Positions 7,294 through 16,164 are shown, counted from the stretch's first letter. The stretch is DNA of 40,251 nucleotides from JBMNTP01 sp050945795 (GCA_050945795.1 JBMNTP010000017.1:1-40251), one strand, 5' to 3'. Numbers and translations: made by a program. The notes: a model not told the origin generated them from the letters alone.

Positions 7294-7749
7294 GTGAGAA
7301 TGACTGATATTGATACAGAGCTGCTTTTAAATGACATACTGAAAAGGCTTTTTCATAAAATACTAAGGCTGCAGGAAAAAAGTGTTTCAGAGGCGGCGAA
7401 TCAGAATATCAGCCGAAGCGAAATACATGTGCTTGAGGCGGTACAAGATGTCGGTGAAGCTACGCTGACAGGTATTGCCGCCGAGCTTAGCGTCAGCAAG
7501 CCGACGGTAAGCGTTTGTGTAAAGCGGTTAGTGGAGAAGGGGTATCTAAAAAAGGCGGCGTCAAAAAGCGACGGGAGAAAGAACATAATATCGCTTACTA
7601 AAAAGGGCGAAGCTTGCTGCCTTAAGCATAAACAATTCCATGATGCTATGATACATAGCATCTTAAATGACTTTAAAATTGAGCAATACCCTGAACTATT
7701 AAAGGCGCTACACTCGTTGCACGGTTTTTTCGACAGGCTGGACGCGTAA
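7294..7749 (+). CDS. fabT: MarR-family regulator, probably FabT of fatty acid synthesis
   Basis: This 151-residue MarR protein has a central winged helix (LTGIAAELSVSKPTVSVCVKRLVEKGYL, about residues 50-77, then a DGRKNIISLT wing). FabT proteins of this kind sense acyl-ACP and repress fab genes in Firmicutes. The identification rests on its place directly ahead of the acc/fab cluster, as in streptococci and clostridia. The GTG at 7294 follows AGGGGGAG by five bases; an in-frame ATG two codons later is less well placed. A gap of 130 bases with its own promoter and an inverted repeat separates it from accB. Confidence 0.8.
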   Translation: MRMTDIDTELLLNDILKRLFHKILRLQEKSVSEAANQNISRSEIHVLEAVQDVGEATLTGIAAELSVSKPTVSVCVKRLVEKGYLKKAASKSDGRKNIISLTKKGEACCLKHKQFHDAMIHSILNDFKIEQYPELLKALHSLHGFFDRLDA

Positions 7750-7780
7750 CTGTGGCATATGAGCGAAGGATTTCGCTGTA

Positions 7781-7809
7781 TTGACATAAACGACCAAGGG
7801 TGTTAATAT
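7781..7809 (+). promoter_or_regulatory. sigma-A promoter of the acc-fab cluster
   Basis: Perfect TTGACA (7781-7786), 17 bases, then TAATAT (7804-7809). It lies just before the inverted repeat at 7824-7840 and about 70 bases before accB, so it probably drives the ten-gene run that follows. Confidence 0.65.
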
Positions 7810-7823
7810 TTTTAGAGCGGATT

Positions 7824-7840
7824 AGTTAGTAGTGCTAACT
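7824..7840 (+). promoter_or_regulatory. candidate FabT operator
   Basis: AGTTAG-TAGTG-CTAACT is a perfect six-base inverted repeat with a five-base centre, in A/T-rich flanks, near the predicted transcription start. Size and symmetry suit a MarR dimer, and the FabT-like gene ends 74 bases upstream. It also loosely resembles FapR sites. Which protein binds is inferred. Confidence 0.6.
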
Positions 7841-7880
7841 TAATTTGCGGCGTACAGCAGCGCTTAGGAGGACATAGCTT

Positions 7881-8333
7881 ATGAATATTGAAGATATTTT
7901 TCGCATTATGGATAAGGCTGAGGCGTCTTCTTTTAGCGAGGTGGACGTAACGACAGATTGCTTTAGCCTGAGACTAAAAAAAGGCTCGGGCATCGCCGAT
8001 ATAAGCGCGGAGGCGCTTTCGGGGCAGATAGTGGAAGCCAAAGCTGCCGCAAAGGACAGCGCGGCGAAGGGCAAAGAGCAGCGCCCATCTGATAAGGACA
8101 TTATTCAGTCACCTATATCGGGTGTTTTTTATGTTGCGGAGGAGCCGGGCGCAGAGCCTTTTGTGCGAGCCGGCCATAAGGTCAACGCAGGCGATACGCT
8201 GTGCATAATTGAAGCGATGAAAATGATGAACGAGGTTTCGGCGCCTAAAGACGGCGTTATAGCCGAGGTATGCAAACTTGACGGGGATAGCGTATCGGCG
8301 GGCGAAGCCTTGTTTGTTTATGCGGGAGAATAG
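7881..8333 (+). CDS. accB: acetyl-CoA carboxylase biotin carboxyl carrier protein
   Basis: This protein carries the biotin that shuttles carboxylate between AccC and the AccAD carboxyltransferase, the first committed step of fatty acid synthesis. The 150-residue protein has an N-terminal helical region, an Ala/Lys-rich flexible linker (about residues 50-72), and a biotinyl domain (75-150) with the target lysine K114 in EAMKMMNEV. The ATG follows TTAGGAGG. It is the first gene of the acc-fab run, and the accC start lies four bases after its stop. Confidence 0.97.
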   Translation: MNIEDIFRIMDKAEASSFSEVDVTTDCFSLRLKKGSGIADISAEALSGQIVEAKAAAKDSAAKGKEQRPSDKDIIQSPISGVFYVAEEPGAEPFVRAGHKVNAGDTLCIIEAMKMMNEVSAPKDGVIAEVCKLDGDSVSAGEALFVYAGE

Positions 8334-8337
8334 CCGT

Positions 8338-9699
8338 ATGAAAACGGTGCTTGTTGCGAACAGGGGCGAAATAGCCGTAAGAATAATAAGGACTTGCAAA
8401 AAACTGGGGCTTAGAACGGTAGCGGTTTATTCGGAGAACGATGAAGGTTCTATGCACGTTAGGCTGGCTGACGAAAGCGTATGCATAGGGCCGCGGCAGG
8501 CTGAAAAAAGCTATCTTAACATAGAAAGCATATTGGCTGCTGCGTGCGCGTTTGGAGCCGAGCTTATACATCCCGGTGTAGGGTTTCTTTCTGAAAGCGA
8601 GCAATTCAGCTTGGCGTGCGCTGAGGAGGGCATAATATTTATAGGCCCGTCGGTTAGCGCTATGTCGCTGTTAGGAGATAAACGCAGGGCAAGAGAGATT
8701 ATGGAGGAGAACGGCTTTCCGGTAGTGCCGGGCGTCGCGGCTCCTCTAAGCGGCGTTAAGGAGGCGGCGGTTGCGGCCAAGGGCATAGGCTTTCCGCTTA
8801 TACTAAAGGCGTGTAAGGGCGGCGGCGGCAAAGGTATTCGTGTTGTTCATTCCATGGGGGAGCTTGAGAAGGAGTTTCCTACTGTAAGCCGTGAGGCCGA
8901 GTTGGCTTTTGGCGACGGCAGCATTTATATAGAGGCGTATCTTGAAGCGGCAAGGCATATCGAAGTGCAGATTCTTGCCGATGAGCATGGTAATACGCTG
9001 CATTTAGGAACAAGGGAGTGCAGCATACAGCGCAAAAACCAAAAGCTTATAGAAGAAGCGCCGGCGGCGAATATTGATGGGGAAATACTGCGCAAAATAG
9101 AAACCACAGCTGTTGAAATAGCGCGCTGCGTGGGATATACCAACGCCGGAACTGTTGAATTTTTACTAACGCCGGACAACAAGTTCTATTTTATGGAGAT
9201 GAATGCCCGCATACAAGTTGAGCATCCGGTGAGCGAAAGCATATACGGCATAGACCTTATAAAGGCGCAGATACAGGTAGCGTTAAAACATACTATCAAT
9301 ATAGAGCAAAAGGATTTGGTGCAGCGCGGCCATGCTATTGAGTGCAGGGTAAACGCTGAGGATACAAACGCCGGCTTTAGGCCGTCGCCGGGCAAAATTA
9401 CGGCGATGTCGCTGCCGGGCGGATACGGGGTAAGAGTTGATACCGGTTATGAGGCAGGGGATGAGATATCGCCTTATTACGATTCAATGATTATGAAAGT
9501 AATATGCCATGGCGATGACAGGGAAGAGGCGCTTAGCCTTGCGAGAGCGGCTCTTAAAGAGCTTAAGGTTGAAGGCGTGAGCCATAGCGCGGCTTTTATA
9601 CGCGCGGTTTTGGAGGACGGGGAGTTTACTTCCGGCAAGGCTCACACAAAGTGGATAGAAAAGACATTCTACAACAGGTATATGAGAGAGAAAGTATGA
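8338..9699 (+). CDS. accC: acetyl-CoA carboxylase, biotin carboxylase subunit
   Basis: AccC carboxylates the biotin on AccB using ATP and bicarbonate. The 453-residue protein is of normal length, with the N-terminal motif KTVLVANRGEIAVRIIRTC, the ATP-grasp glycine loop GGGGKGIRVV (about 161-170) and the active-site segment MNARIQVEHPVSE. The ATG at 8338 is preferred over upstream in-frame codons because it follows GGGAG and because the longer form would extend into accB without family similarity. Its stop overlaps the accD start as ATGA, so the subunits are translationally coupled. Confidence 0.97.
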   Translation: MKTVLVANRGEIAVRIIRTCKKLGLRTVAVYSENDEGSMHVRLADESVCIGPRQAEKSYLNIESILAAACAFGAELIHPGVGFLSESEQFSLACAEEGIIFIGPSVSAMSLLGDKRRAREIMEENGFPVVPGVAAPLSGVKEAAVAAKGIGFPLILKACKGGGGKGIRVVHSMGELEKEFPTVSREAELAFGDGSIYIEAYLEAARHIEVQILADEHGNTLHLGTRECSIQRKNQKLIEEAPAANIDGEILRKIETTAVEIARCVGYTNAGTVEFLLTPDNKFYFMEMNARIQVEHPVSESIYGIDLIKAQIQVALKHTINIEQKDLVQRGHAIECRVNAEDTNAGFRPSPGKITAMSLPGGYGVRVDTGYEAGDEISPYYDSMIMKVICHGDDREEALSLARAALKELKVEGVSHSAAFIRAVLEDGEFTSGKAHTKWIEKTFYNRYMREKV

Positions 9700-10601
9700 A
9701 GCTGTTTAAAGAAAAGATAGATACCGCCGGCTCGCTTATAAAAGGCGAAGCGGCACCGGAAATGCTGCGTTGCGCGGGCTGCTCTAGGAATATGATAGCC
9801 GATATAGTGCACGCGGGCGATTCAATATGCCCGTATTGCGGGCATCTGTTCCGTCAGCCGGCATATAAGCGGATTGAGATGATAGCTGATAACGGCAGCT
9901 TTATAGAGATTGAAAGAGAAGCTGAAAGCAGCGACCCGCTGTCGTTTCCGGGATATAAAAACAAAATAGCCAATGAAAAAACAAAGTCTAAAATGCAAGA
10001 GAGCGTCATCATCGGCAAGCTTACGATAAAAGGAATACGCGCGGCTATAGCCGTTATGGATTCTTATTTTATGATGGGCAGCATGGGTACGGTGGTTGGC
10101 GAGAAGATAGTTATAATAACCGAGTTCGCTACGCTTAACCGCCTGCCTCTTATAATATTTTGCGCATCGGGCGGCGCAAGGATGCAAGAGGGCATACATT
10201 CGCTGCTGCAAATGTCACGTACTACAATAGCGCTTAACAAGCACAGCGACGAGCGGCTGCTGCATGTAAACGTGCTTACGCATCCTACAACAGGCGGCGT
10301 GACGGCAAGCTTTGCTATGCAGGGCGATATAACATTAGCCGAACCTAAAGCGCTTATTGGCTTTGCTGGTCCGAGGGTTATACAGCAGACGGTTAAAGAT
10401 GATTTGCCCGAGGGCTTTCAGACGACAGAATATCTTTATAAAAAGGGTCTTATTGATAAAATAGTGCAGCGGCAGGACATGCGCGATACGCTCGCCGATA
10501 TACTTGCGCTGCATTGCGCAGAGTCGCTGCGGCCGGAACGGCCCGGCACCGTTAAATCTGTAAAGACATTTATAAAGGATGCTTTTACAAAGCCGCAATG
10601 A
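9696..10601 (+). CDS. accD: acetyl-CoA carboxylase carboxyltransferase beta subunit
   Basis: The beta half of the carboxyltransferase, which with AccA moves carboxylate from biotin to acetyl-CoA to make malonyl-CoA. The 301-residue protein has the N-terminal zinc ribbon with C26, C29, C45 and C48 (CAGC..CPYC), followed by a crotonase-like domain with the ASGGARMQEG and HPTTGGVTASFAM segments. The ATG at 9696 overlaps the accC stop. An in-frame start upstream would lie inside accC and lacks a reason to be used. Confidence 0.97.
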   Translation: MKLFKEKIDTAGSLIKGEAAPEMLRCAGCSRNMIADIVHAGDSICPYCGHLFRQPAYKRIEMIADNGSFIEIEREAESSDPLSFPGYKNKIANEKTKSKMQESVIIGKLTIKGIRAAIAVMDSYFMMGSMGTVVGEKIVIITEFATLNRLPLIIFCASGGARMQEGIHSLLQMSRTTIALNKHSDERLLHVNVLTHPTTGGVTASFAMQGDITLAEPKALIGFAGPRVIQQTVKDDLPEGFQTTEYLYKKGLIDKIVQRQDMRDTLADILALHCAESLRPERPGTVKSVKTFIKDAFTKPQ

Positions 10602-10623
10602 AGTTATACGGGGGATTTAATAA

Positions 10624-11466
10624 ATGCCTGCAATAGAAAAAGAAAAGCCGGATATTGCCCTTGAACAGGCTGTAGAAAAGCCGTGGGATAGGGTGCAGTC
10701 GGCGAGAAAGCAGAATAGGCCGCAGGCCAGAGACTATATGGAAAAGCTGTTCACCGGCATATTCGAGGTGAGCGGCGATAGGTGCTTTGGAGACGACGCC
10801 GCTATAGTTACTTCGGTGGCATGGTTTGAGAATACACCGGTAACGGTTATAGGCCAGCAAAAAGGGCATACGCTGGAGGAACGCATGAAGTGCAATTTCG
10901 GTATGCCGCACCCGGAGGGATACAGAAAATCCATGCGAGCGCTAAAACAGGCCGAGAAATTTCAAAGGCCGGTTATATGCCTTGTTGATACTCCCGGCGC
11001 TTTTCCCGGCATAGAGGCGGAAGAACGCGGGCAGGGGCTTGTCATTGCCGAGCATTTGCGGCTTATGGCCTCCTTAAAAACGCCGACAATCTCGATTATA
11101 ATAGGCGAAGGCGGCAGCGGCGGCGCGCTGGCATTATGCCTAGCAGACAGGCTTATAATGCTTGAAAACAGCTATTTCTCGGTTATATCTCCGGAGGGCT
11201 GCGCGTCGATACTGTTTAAGGACAGTTCTATGGCGCAAGAGGCGGCGGAAAACCTTAAGCTAACGGCAAGCGACCTTAAGCAGTTTGATATAGTTGATAA
11301 AGTGATATCGGAACCGGAAGGGTTTGACAGGTTTAATATGGATGAAAGTGTTTCGAGTATACGGCACGAAATAAAAACATCTTTAAGAAGGCTGTGCGGC
11401 ATAAGCAGCACCAAGCTGGTGGAAAAAAGACATGAAAAATTTCTGGGCATGAGAGGTTTATTATAA
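10624..11466 (+). CDS. accA: acetyl-CoA carboxylase carboxyltransferase alpha subunit
   Basis: The alpha half of the carboxyltransferase. The 280-residue protein includes the conserved segments DTPGAFPGIEAEERGQG and GEGGSGGALALCLAD, whose glycines form the oxyanion hole, followed by SPEGCASILFKD. It is slightly shorter than the ~315-residue E. coli protein, as usual for clostridial AccA. It begins 22 bases after accD, and the fabH start codon follows its stop without a gap. Confidence 0.96.
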   Translation: MPAIEKEKPDIALEQAVEKPWDRVQSARKQNRPQARDYMEKLFTGIFEVSGDRCFGDDAAIVTSVAWFENTPVTVIGQQKGHTLEERMKCNFGMPHPEGYRKSMRALKQAEKFQRPVICLVDTPGAFPGIEAEERGQGLVIAEHLRLMASLKTPTISIIIGEGGSGGALALCLADRLIMLENSYFSVISPEGCASILFKDSSMAQEAAENLKLTASDLKQFDIVDKVISEPEGFDRFNMDESVSSIRHEIKTSLRRLCGISSTKLVEKRHEKFLGMRGLL

Positions 11467-12435
11467 TTGATTGGTGAAATAGAGATAATCTCGGTAGGGA
11501 AAAGCCTGCCTGAAAAGATACTGACAAACACAGACCTCGAAAGTATGGTCGATACCAGCGATGAATGGATAACAAAGCGTACCGGCATAAAAAGGCGAAG
11601 GGTGTGTACAGACGAAAACGCGCGCAGCCTTGCTACAAAAGCCTCTCTGCAGGCGCTTGAAAGGGCGGGCATAAAACCTTCTGACCTCGGGTTTATAGTA
11701 GCGAGTACGGTTACCAATACCGAGATTACGCCGTCACTCGCGGGCGGGGTACAGCGTGAAATCGGCTCTGAATGCCCATGCATGGATGTTGGGGCGGGCT
11801 GCTCCGGCTTTATATATGCTCTTGTTACGGCATCAGGGCTTATGGAAACACTGGAGTGCGAATACGCGCTTGTTATAGCGGCGGAGGTGCTGTCCGACTA
11901 TGTAGACTGGAGCGAGAGAAGCACCTGCGTTTTGTTTGGTGATGGAGCGGGAGCGGTGGTGCTTAAGAGGGGCAGGCGCGGCCTGCACTATCCTATTCTT
12001 GAAGGCAGCGCCGATATAGATGATACTATAATCATTAAAAGGGAGCTTAGGAAAACGCCTTTTAATAATGTTGAAGATATAAAGCCGGAGTATCTAAGGC
12101 TTAAAGGGCAGGATGTTTTTATATACGCCACATCGGCTTTAGAGAGCATTATGGATAAAATGCAGCGGCTGTGCGGTGATAAGCCGTTTACTAAGGTTAT
12201 ACCGCATCAGGCTAATGAAAAGATTATTGATTATGTTATAAGGAAAACGGGGTACGAAAAGGATCAGTTCTTTATAAATATTGATGAATACGCCAATACG
12301 TCCTCGGCAACTATACCCATAGCGCTCTGCGACGCGCAGGAGTCGGGTTGGCTAAAGCATGGAGACAGGCTGGCGCTGATAGGCTTCGGTTCGGGGCTGA
12401 CATGCGGCGGAGTAGTTGTTGATTGGATGATATAA
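11467..12435 (+). CDS. fabH: beta-ketoacyl-ACP synthase III
   Basis: FabH starts fatty acid synthesis by condensing an acyl-CoA primer with malonyl-ACP. The 322-residue protein carries the full catalytic triad: C112 in DVGAGCSGF, H247 in IPHQANEKI and N277 in DEYANTSS. No ATG is available at the N-terminus, and the family start MIGEIEIISVGKSLPE is reached from a TTG directly after the accA stop, with GAGAGG (11449-11454) as a somewhat distant ribosome binding site. Translation is therefore probably coupled to accA. Confidence 0.96.
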   Translation: MIGEIEIISVGKSLPEKILTNTDLESMVDTSDEWITKRTGIKRRRVCTDENARSLATKASLQALERAGIKPSDLGFIVASTVTNTEITPSLAGGVQREIGSECPCMDVGAGCSGFIYALVTASGLMETLECEYALVIAAEVLSDYVDWSERSTCVLFGDGAGAVVLKRGRRGLHYPILEGSADIDDTIIIKRELRKTPFNNVEDIKPEYLRLKGQDVFIYATSALESIMDKMQRLCGDKPFTKVIPHQANEKIIDYVIRKTGYEKDQFFINIDEYANTSSATIPIALCDAQESGWLKHGDRLALIGFGSGLTCGGVVVDWMI

Positions 12436-12462
12436 AACCTATATTTAAGGAGTGCATTTAAA

Positions 12463-12693
12463 ATGGAAGAAATTATTATCAAAAACCTTATGGAGCAATT
12501 GGACCTTGAGCGCGACCAGATAACACCGGAGAGCAGCTTTGTAGACGATTTCGACATGGATTCGCTGGATATGGTAGAAATGCTTATAGAGCTTGAAAAA
12601 GCTACCGGCATCAAAATTCCTAACGAGGAGCTTAACGAGATAAAGACTGTAGGGGCGCTTGTCGAGTATTTGGAAGGGAAGAAAAATGCCTGA
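12463..12693 (+). CDS. acpP: acyl carrier protein
   Basis: This 76-residue acidic carrier protein holds growing acyl chains on a 4'-phosphopantetheine arm attached to S34 in the DSLDMVEML motif. Length, charge and helix pattern are standard. AAGGAG (12448-12453) precedes the ATG. Its last codons overlap the start of fabK by eight bases. Confidence 0.97.
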   Translation: MEEIIIKNLMEQLDLERDQITPESSFVDDFDMDSLDMVEMLIELEKATGIKIPNEELNEIKTVGALVEYLEGKKNA

Positions 12694-13651
12694 AAAAGCC
12701 GGTAGTATATGCGGTATACTCAAAACCGAATATCCTATTATACAAGGCGGCATGGCATGGATATCAAATGCCGAGCTGGCTCTTGCCGTTTCAAAGGCGG
12801 GCGGTCTTGGCGTTATAGCTGCCGGCAACGCGCCACCTGAATGGGTGCTTGAGCAGATTCAAAAGGTTAAGGCGGGTACAGATAAGCCGTACGGGCTTAA
12901 TATAATGCTTTTAAGCCCTTATGCCGATGAAGTAGCCGAGCTTGCCGCACGAGAGAAGGTGCCGGTGGTTATAACCGGAGCCGGAAACCCTGCCGCCCAT
13001 ATGAAGGTATGGAAAGAGGCGGGGTGCGTAGTAGCGCCGGTAGTGGCAAGCAGAGCGCTTGCCGTTATGATGCAGCGCATGGGCGCCGATTTTGTTATAG
13101 CTGAGGGCAGCGAGGCGGGCGGCCATATAGGAGAGCTTTCTACTATGGTGCTGGTGCCGGATATAGTAAGAAGCGTTGATATACCTGTTGTAGCGGCGGG
13201 CGGCATATTCGACGCGGCTACTGTGGCGGCGGCTTTTTGCCTCGGCGCTTCGGGTGTGCAGGTTGGAACAAGGTTTATTCTGGCGCAAGAGTGTACCGCG
13301 CATGAGGAGTATAAGCATAAGGTTATAAAGGCAAGGGACACCGACAGCAAGGTTACCGGCAGAATTACCGGTCATCCGGTAAGGCTTATAAGAAGCCCGC
13401 TGTCGCGCGAGATGGCTAAGGTTGAGTATGAAGAGGACGGCGCTGAAAAGCTTGAAAAGCTGGGCGAAGGCTCGCTTCAGGCCGCCGTTATAAGAGGCGA
13501 TAAAGACAAAGGCTCTTTTATGGCGGGGCAGTGCGCCTGTATGCTTGATAAGGTGCAGCCGGCAAGGGAAATTATTCTTGAGCTGTTTGATGAAAAGCAG
13601 CTTAACGTCGTTTTTAACAATGGACTGAAAAACATTTTTTGCGCCGAGTAA
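12686..13651 (+). CDS. fabK: enoyl-ACP reductase II (FMN-dependent)
   Basis: FabK reduces trans-2-enoyl-ACP in the last step of each elongation cycle, using NAD(P)H and FMN in a TIM-barrel fold related to nitronate monooxygenases. The 321-residue protein shows the N-terminal motif TEYPIIQGGMAWISNAELA, the EAGGH segment (143-147) and the phosphate-binding glycines around PVVAAGGIFDAATV. The ATG at 12686 lies inside the end of acpP after GAAGGGAAG. FabK replaces FabI in many Firmicutes and is not sensitive to triclosan. In related clusters fabD usually follows, but here a 63-base gap leads straight to fabG. Confidence 0.95.
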   Translation: MPEKAGSICGILKTEYPIIQGGMAWISNAELALAVSKAGGLGVIAAGNAPPEWVLEQIQKVKAGTDKPYGLNIMLLSPYADEVAELAAREKVPVVITGAGNPAAHMKVWKEAGCVVAPVVASRALAVMMQRMGADFVIAEGSEAGGHIGELSTMVLVPDIVRSVDIPVVAAGGIFDAATVAAAFCLGASGVQVGTRFILAQECTAHEEYKHKVIKARDTDSKVTGRITGHPVRLIRSPLSREMAKVEYEEDGAEKLEKLGEGSLQAAVIRGDKDKGSFMAGQCACMLDKVQPAREIILELFDEKQLNVVFNNGLKNIFCAE

Positions 13652-13714
13652 AATTTTAGCGGCGCACGCATTTATATTTTAACTACTTTTATTACTGTTA
13701 ACGCGAGGTATTTT

Positions 13715-14449
13715 ATGAGTAAAACGGCGTTGGTTACAGGCGCTTCAGGCGGGATAGGCAGGGCAATCTGTGTTGCCTTGGCGGCTAAAGGCTTTGACAT
13801 AGCCGTTCATTACAACGGGGGAGAACAAAGGGCGCAGGAAACAGCAGAGCTGGTGCGCGCGCTCGGTCGCAGAGCCGAGGTTATAAAGGCGGATGTTTCT
13901 AAGCCGGAGGAATGCGCGGCGCTGGTTCGCAAAAGCGCCGAGCGGCTAGGCGGGCTGTATGCCCTTGTGAACAACGCCGGAACAACGGCAGATGGTCTTA
14001 TAATGCGCATGAGCGACGAGCAGTACAGCTCGGTTATGAAGGCGAATATAGACAGTTGCTTTTTCTGCACCAGAGAGGCGCTTTCTCTTATGCTTAGGGC
14101 CAGAAAAGGCAAAATAGTAAATATGACCTCTGTTATAGGCATAATTGGCAATGCCGGTCAAGCTAATTACGCCGCTTCAAAGGCGGCTGTTATAGGGCTT
14201 ACTAAGTCAACGGCGCGCGAAGTCGCTTCTCGCGGCATATGCGTAAACGCTGTGGCGCCGGGGTTTATAGTAACGGCTATGACAGATGTTTTGGACGACA
14301 AACTTAAGGAAAAAATGAAAAGTGAGATACCGCTTGCAAGGTTTGGCACACCCGAGGATGTGGCGAATACCGTCGCTTTCCTTTGTGGGGAGGAGGCCTC
14401 TTATATAACCGGGCAGGTGATGGTGGTCGACGGCGGCATGGTAATGTAG
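13715..14449 (+). CDS. fabG: 3-oxoacyl-ACP reductase
   Basis: This NADPH-dependent short-chain dehydrogenase reduces beta-ketoacyl-ACP. The 244-residue protein has the cofactor loop TGASGGIGRA at 8-17, NNAG at 86-89, and the catalytic residues S139, Y152 and K156 (YAASK). The C-terminal GQVMVVDGGMVM is typical. A weak CGAGG precedes the ATG. The 63-base gap before it is the largest inside the cluster except for the promoter region ahead of accB. Confidence 0.96.
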   Translation: MSKTALVTGASGGIGRAICVALAAKGFDIAVHYNGGEQRAQETAELVRALGRRAEVIKADVSKPEECAALVRKSAERLGGLYALVNNAGTTADGLIMRMSDEQYSSVMKANIDSCFFCTREALSLMLRARKGKIVNMTSVIGIIGNAGQANYAASKAAVIGLTKSTAREVASRGICVNAVAPGFIVTAMTDVLDDKLKEKMKSEIPLARFGTPEDVANTVAFLCGEEASYITGQVMVVDGGMVM

Positions 14450-14473
14450 CCGTAAGCCGAGGGGAGAGTATAT

Positions 14474-15718
14474 ATGAGCAGGGAAGTGTATATTACCGGT
14501 ATGGGCGCTATATCGCCAATAGGCCACAGCGCCGCATCGTCTTTTGAGGCGGCGGCGAACGGCGTATGCGGTATTGCGCGACCTACTTTGTTTGATGCCG
14601 AGCTTACAGAGATAAGCGTGGCGGGGGAAGTTAAGGATTTTGACCCAACTGTATATATAAAAAGCCGTGAGGCAAAGCGCATGGCCAGGTTTGCGCAGTT
14701 TGCCGTAAGCGCGGCGGTACAGGCATGGGAGGATGGCGGCATAGCCGGCAGCGACTATGACAGCGGGCGTATAGGAGTGGTGCTTGGCAGCGGAATGGGC
14801 GGCTTTGACGTTATATGTGAACAGCATGACGAACTAAGGGATGCGGGGCCGAGAGCGGTTTCCTCGCTATTTGTGCCTAAGTCGATTATAAACTGTGCCG
14901 CCGGCCTTATATCAATGCGGCTCGGGCTGCATGGCCCATGCTATTCCATAGTTACCGCCTGCGCGTCCGGATCTGACGCCATAGGACACGCTTATTATGC
15001 GGTAAAAGAAGGGCGTCTTGATGCGGTATTGGTGGGCGGAGCCGAAGCGGCTATGGCCGAGCTGTCGGTACAAGGCTTTCATCAAATGCAAGCGCTTAGC
15101 GAAAGCAAGGACCCGAAGCGAGCCAGCCTGCCGTTTGATAAGGACAGAGGAGGCTTTGTAATAGCCGAAGGCGCGGCGTTTATGCTTATAGAAACCGCGG
15201 AGCATGCTAAAAAACGCGGTGCGAAGCCGCCTTACGCCATAGTGTCGGGATACGCGCAGACATGTGACGCATATCACATAACAGCGCCCATGCCGGACGG
15301 CGCTCAGGCGGCGAGGGCGATGGAACTTGCTGTATCAGACGCCGGTATTGATAAATCTGAAATAGGCTATATAAACGCGCATGGCACAGGTACTCCACTA
15401 AACGACGTTGGCGAAAGCAAGGCGATAGAAAAATGCTTTGGCGATCACGCTAAAAAGCTTTTAGTAAGCTCCACAAAGTCTATGACGGGGCATATGCTGG
15501 GCGCGGCGGGTGCGTTTGAGCTTGTTTTGACGGCGTACGCGCTTCAAAAGGGTATAGCGCCGCCGACGATAGGGCTTGAGGTGGAAGGCGAAGGCTGCGA
15601 CCTTGATTATGTAAAGGGCAAGGCTAAAAAGCTTGAATGCGAATATGCTATGTCGAACTCGTTCGGCTTTGGCGGGCATAACAGTTGCGTTGTGCTTAAG
15701 AAGTATACCGGCGAATAA
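14474..15718 (+). CDS. fabF: beta-ketoacyl-ACP synthase II
   Basis: FabF is the elongating condensing enzyme. The 414-residue thiolase-fold protein has the catalytic C163 in TACASGSDAI, H303 in NAHGTGTPLND and H340 in KSMTGHMLGAAG, plus the C-terminal FGFGGHNS glycine loop. GGGGAGAG precedes the ATG. It lies between fabG and fabZ, as in many clostridial clusters. Confidence 0.97.
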   Translation: MSREVYITGMGAISPIGHSAASSFEAAANGVCGIARPTLFDAELTEISVAGEVKDFDPTVYIKSREAKRMARFAQFAVSAAVQAWEDGGIAGSDYDSGRIGVVLGSGMGGFDVICEQHDELRDAGPRAVSSLFVPKSIINCAAGLISMRLGLHGPCYSIVTACASGSDAIGHAYYAVKEGRLDAVLVGGAEAAMAELSVQGFHQMQALSESKDPKRASLPFDKDRGGFVIAEGAAFMLIETAEHAKKRGAKPPYAIVSGYAQTCDAYHITAPMPDGAQAARAMELAVSDAGIDKSEIGYINAHGTGTPLNDVGESKAIEKCFGDHAKKLLVSSTKSMTGHMLGAAGAFELVLTAYALQKGIAPPTIGLEVEGEGCDLDYVKGKAKKLECEYAMSNSFGFGGHNSCVVLKKYTGE

Positions 15719-15729
15719 CGGAGGAAAAT

Positions 15730-16164
15730 ATGCTGGATATCGAAGGAATCAAAAAAATACTGCCTCACCGCGAGCCGTTCCTTATGATAGATAAGGTTGA
15801 GGAATATGAACCGGGCAAGTCGGCGCGCGGCTATAAAGCTGTCAGCGGCAACGAATGGTTCTTCATGGGGCATTTTGCTCAAAAGAAGGTTATGCCGGGC
15901 GTGCTTATGGTTGAAGCCATAGCGCAAATGGGCGGCATAGCGTTGCTTACAATGGAGGACATGAAGGGAAAACTTGCTCTGCTTGGCAAAATAAAGAGCG
16001 CGAGGTTCTATGGCATGGTTACGCCGGGCGATTTACTCGAAATCCATACCGAAATAGAGACGGTTAAGGACGGCATAGGTATCGGCAAGGGCAAAATATT
16101 GTCGGGCGGCAAAAGGGTTGCTACCTGTGAGCTTGTTTTCGCCATCGCCGATGCAAAAGAATAA
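15730..16164 (+). CDS. fabZ: 3-hydroxyacyl-ACP dehydratase
   Basis: FabZ dehydrates beta-hydroxyacyl-ACP in a hot-dog fold. The 144-residue protein starts with the typical IKKILPHREPFLMID and has the catalytic pair H48 and E62 (MPGVLMVEAIAQ). The usual GHFPxxPxMPGV loop is here GHFAQKKVMPGV, so two normally conserved prolines are missing while the catalytic residues remain. It is the last gene of the cluster, and a hairpin overlaps its stop codon. Confidence 0.93.
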   Translation: MLDIEGIKKILPHREPFLMIDKVEEYEPGKSARGYKAVSGNEWFFMGHFAQKKVMPGVLMVEAIAQMGGIALLTMEDMKGKLALLGKIKSARFYGMVTPGDLLEIHTEIETVKDGIGIGKGKILSGGKRVATCELVFAIADAKE

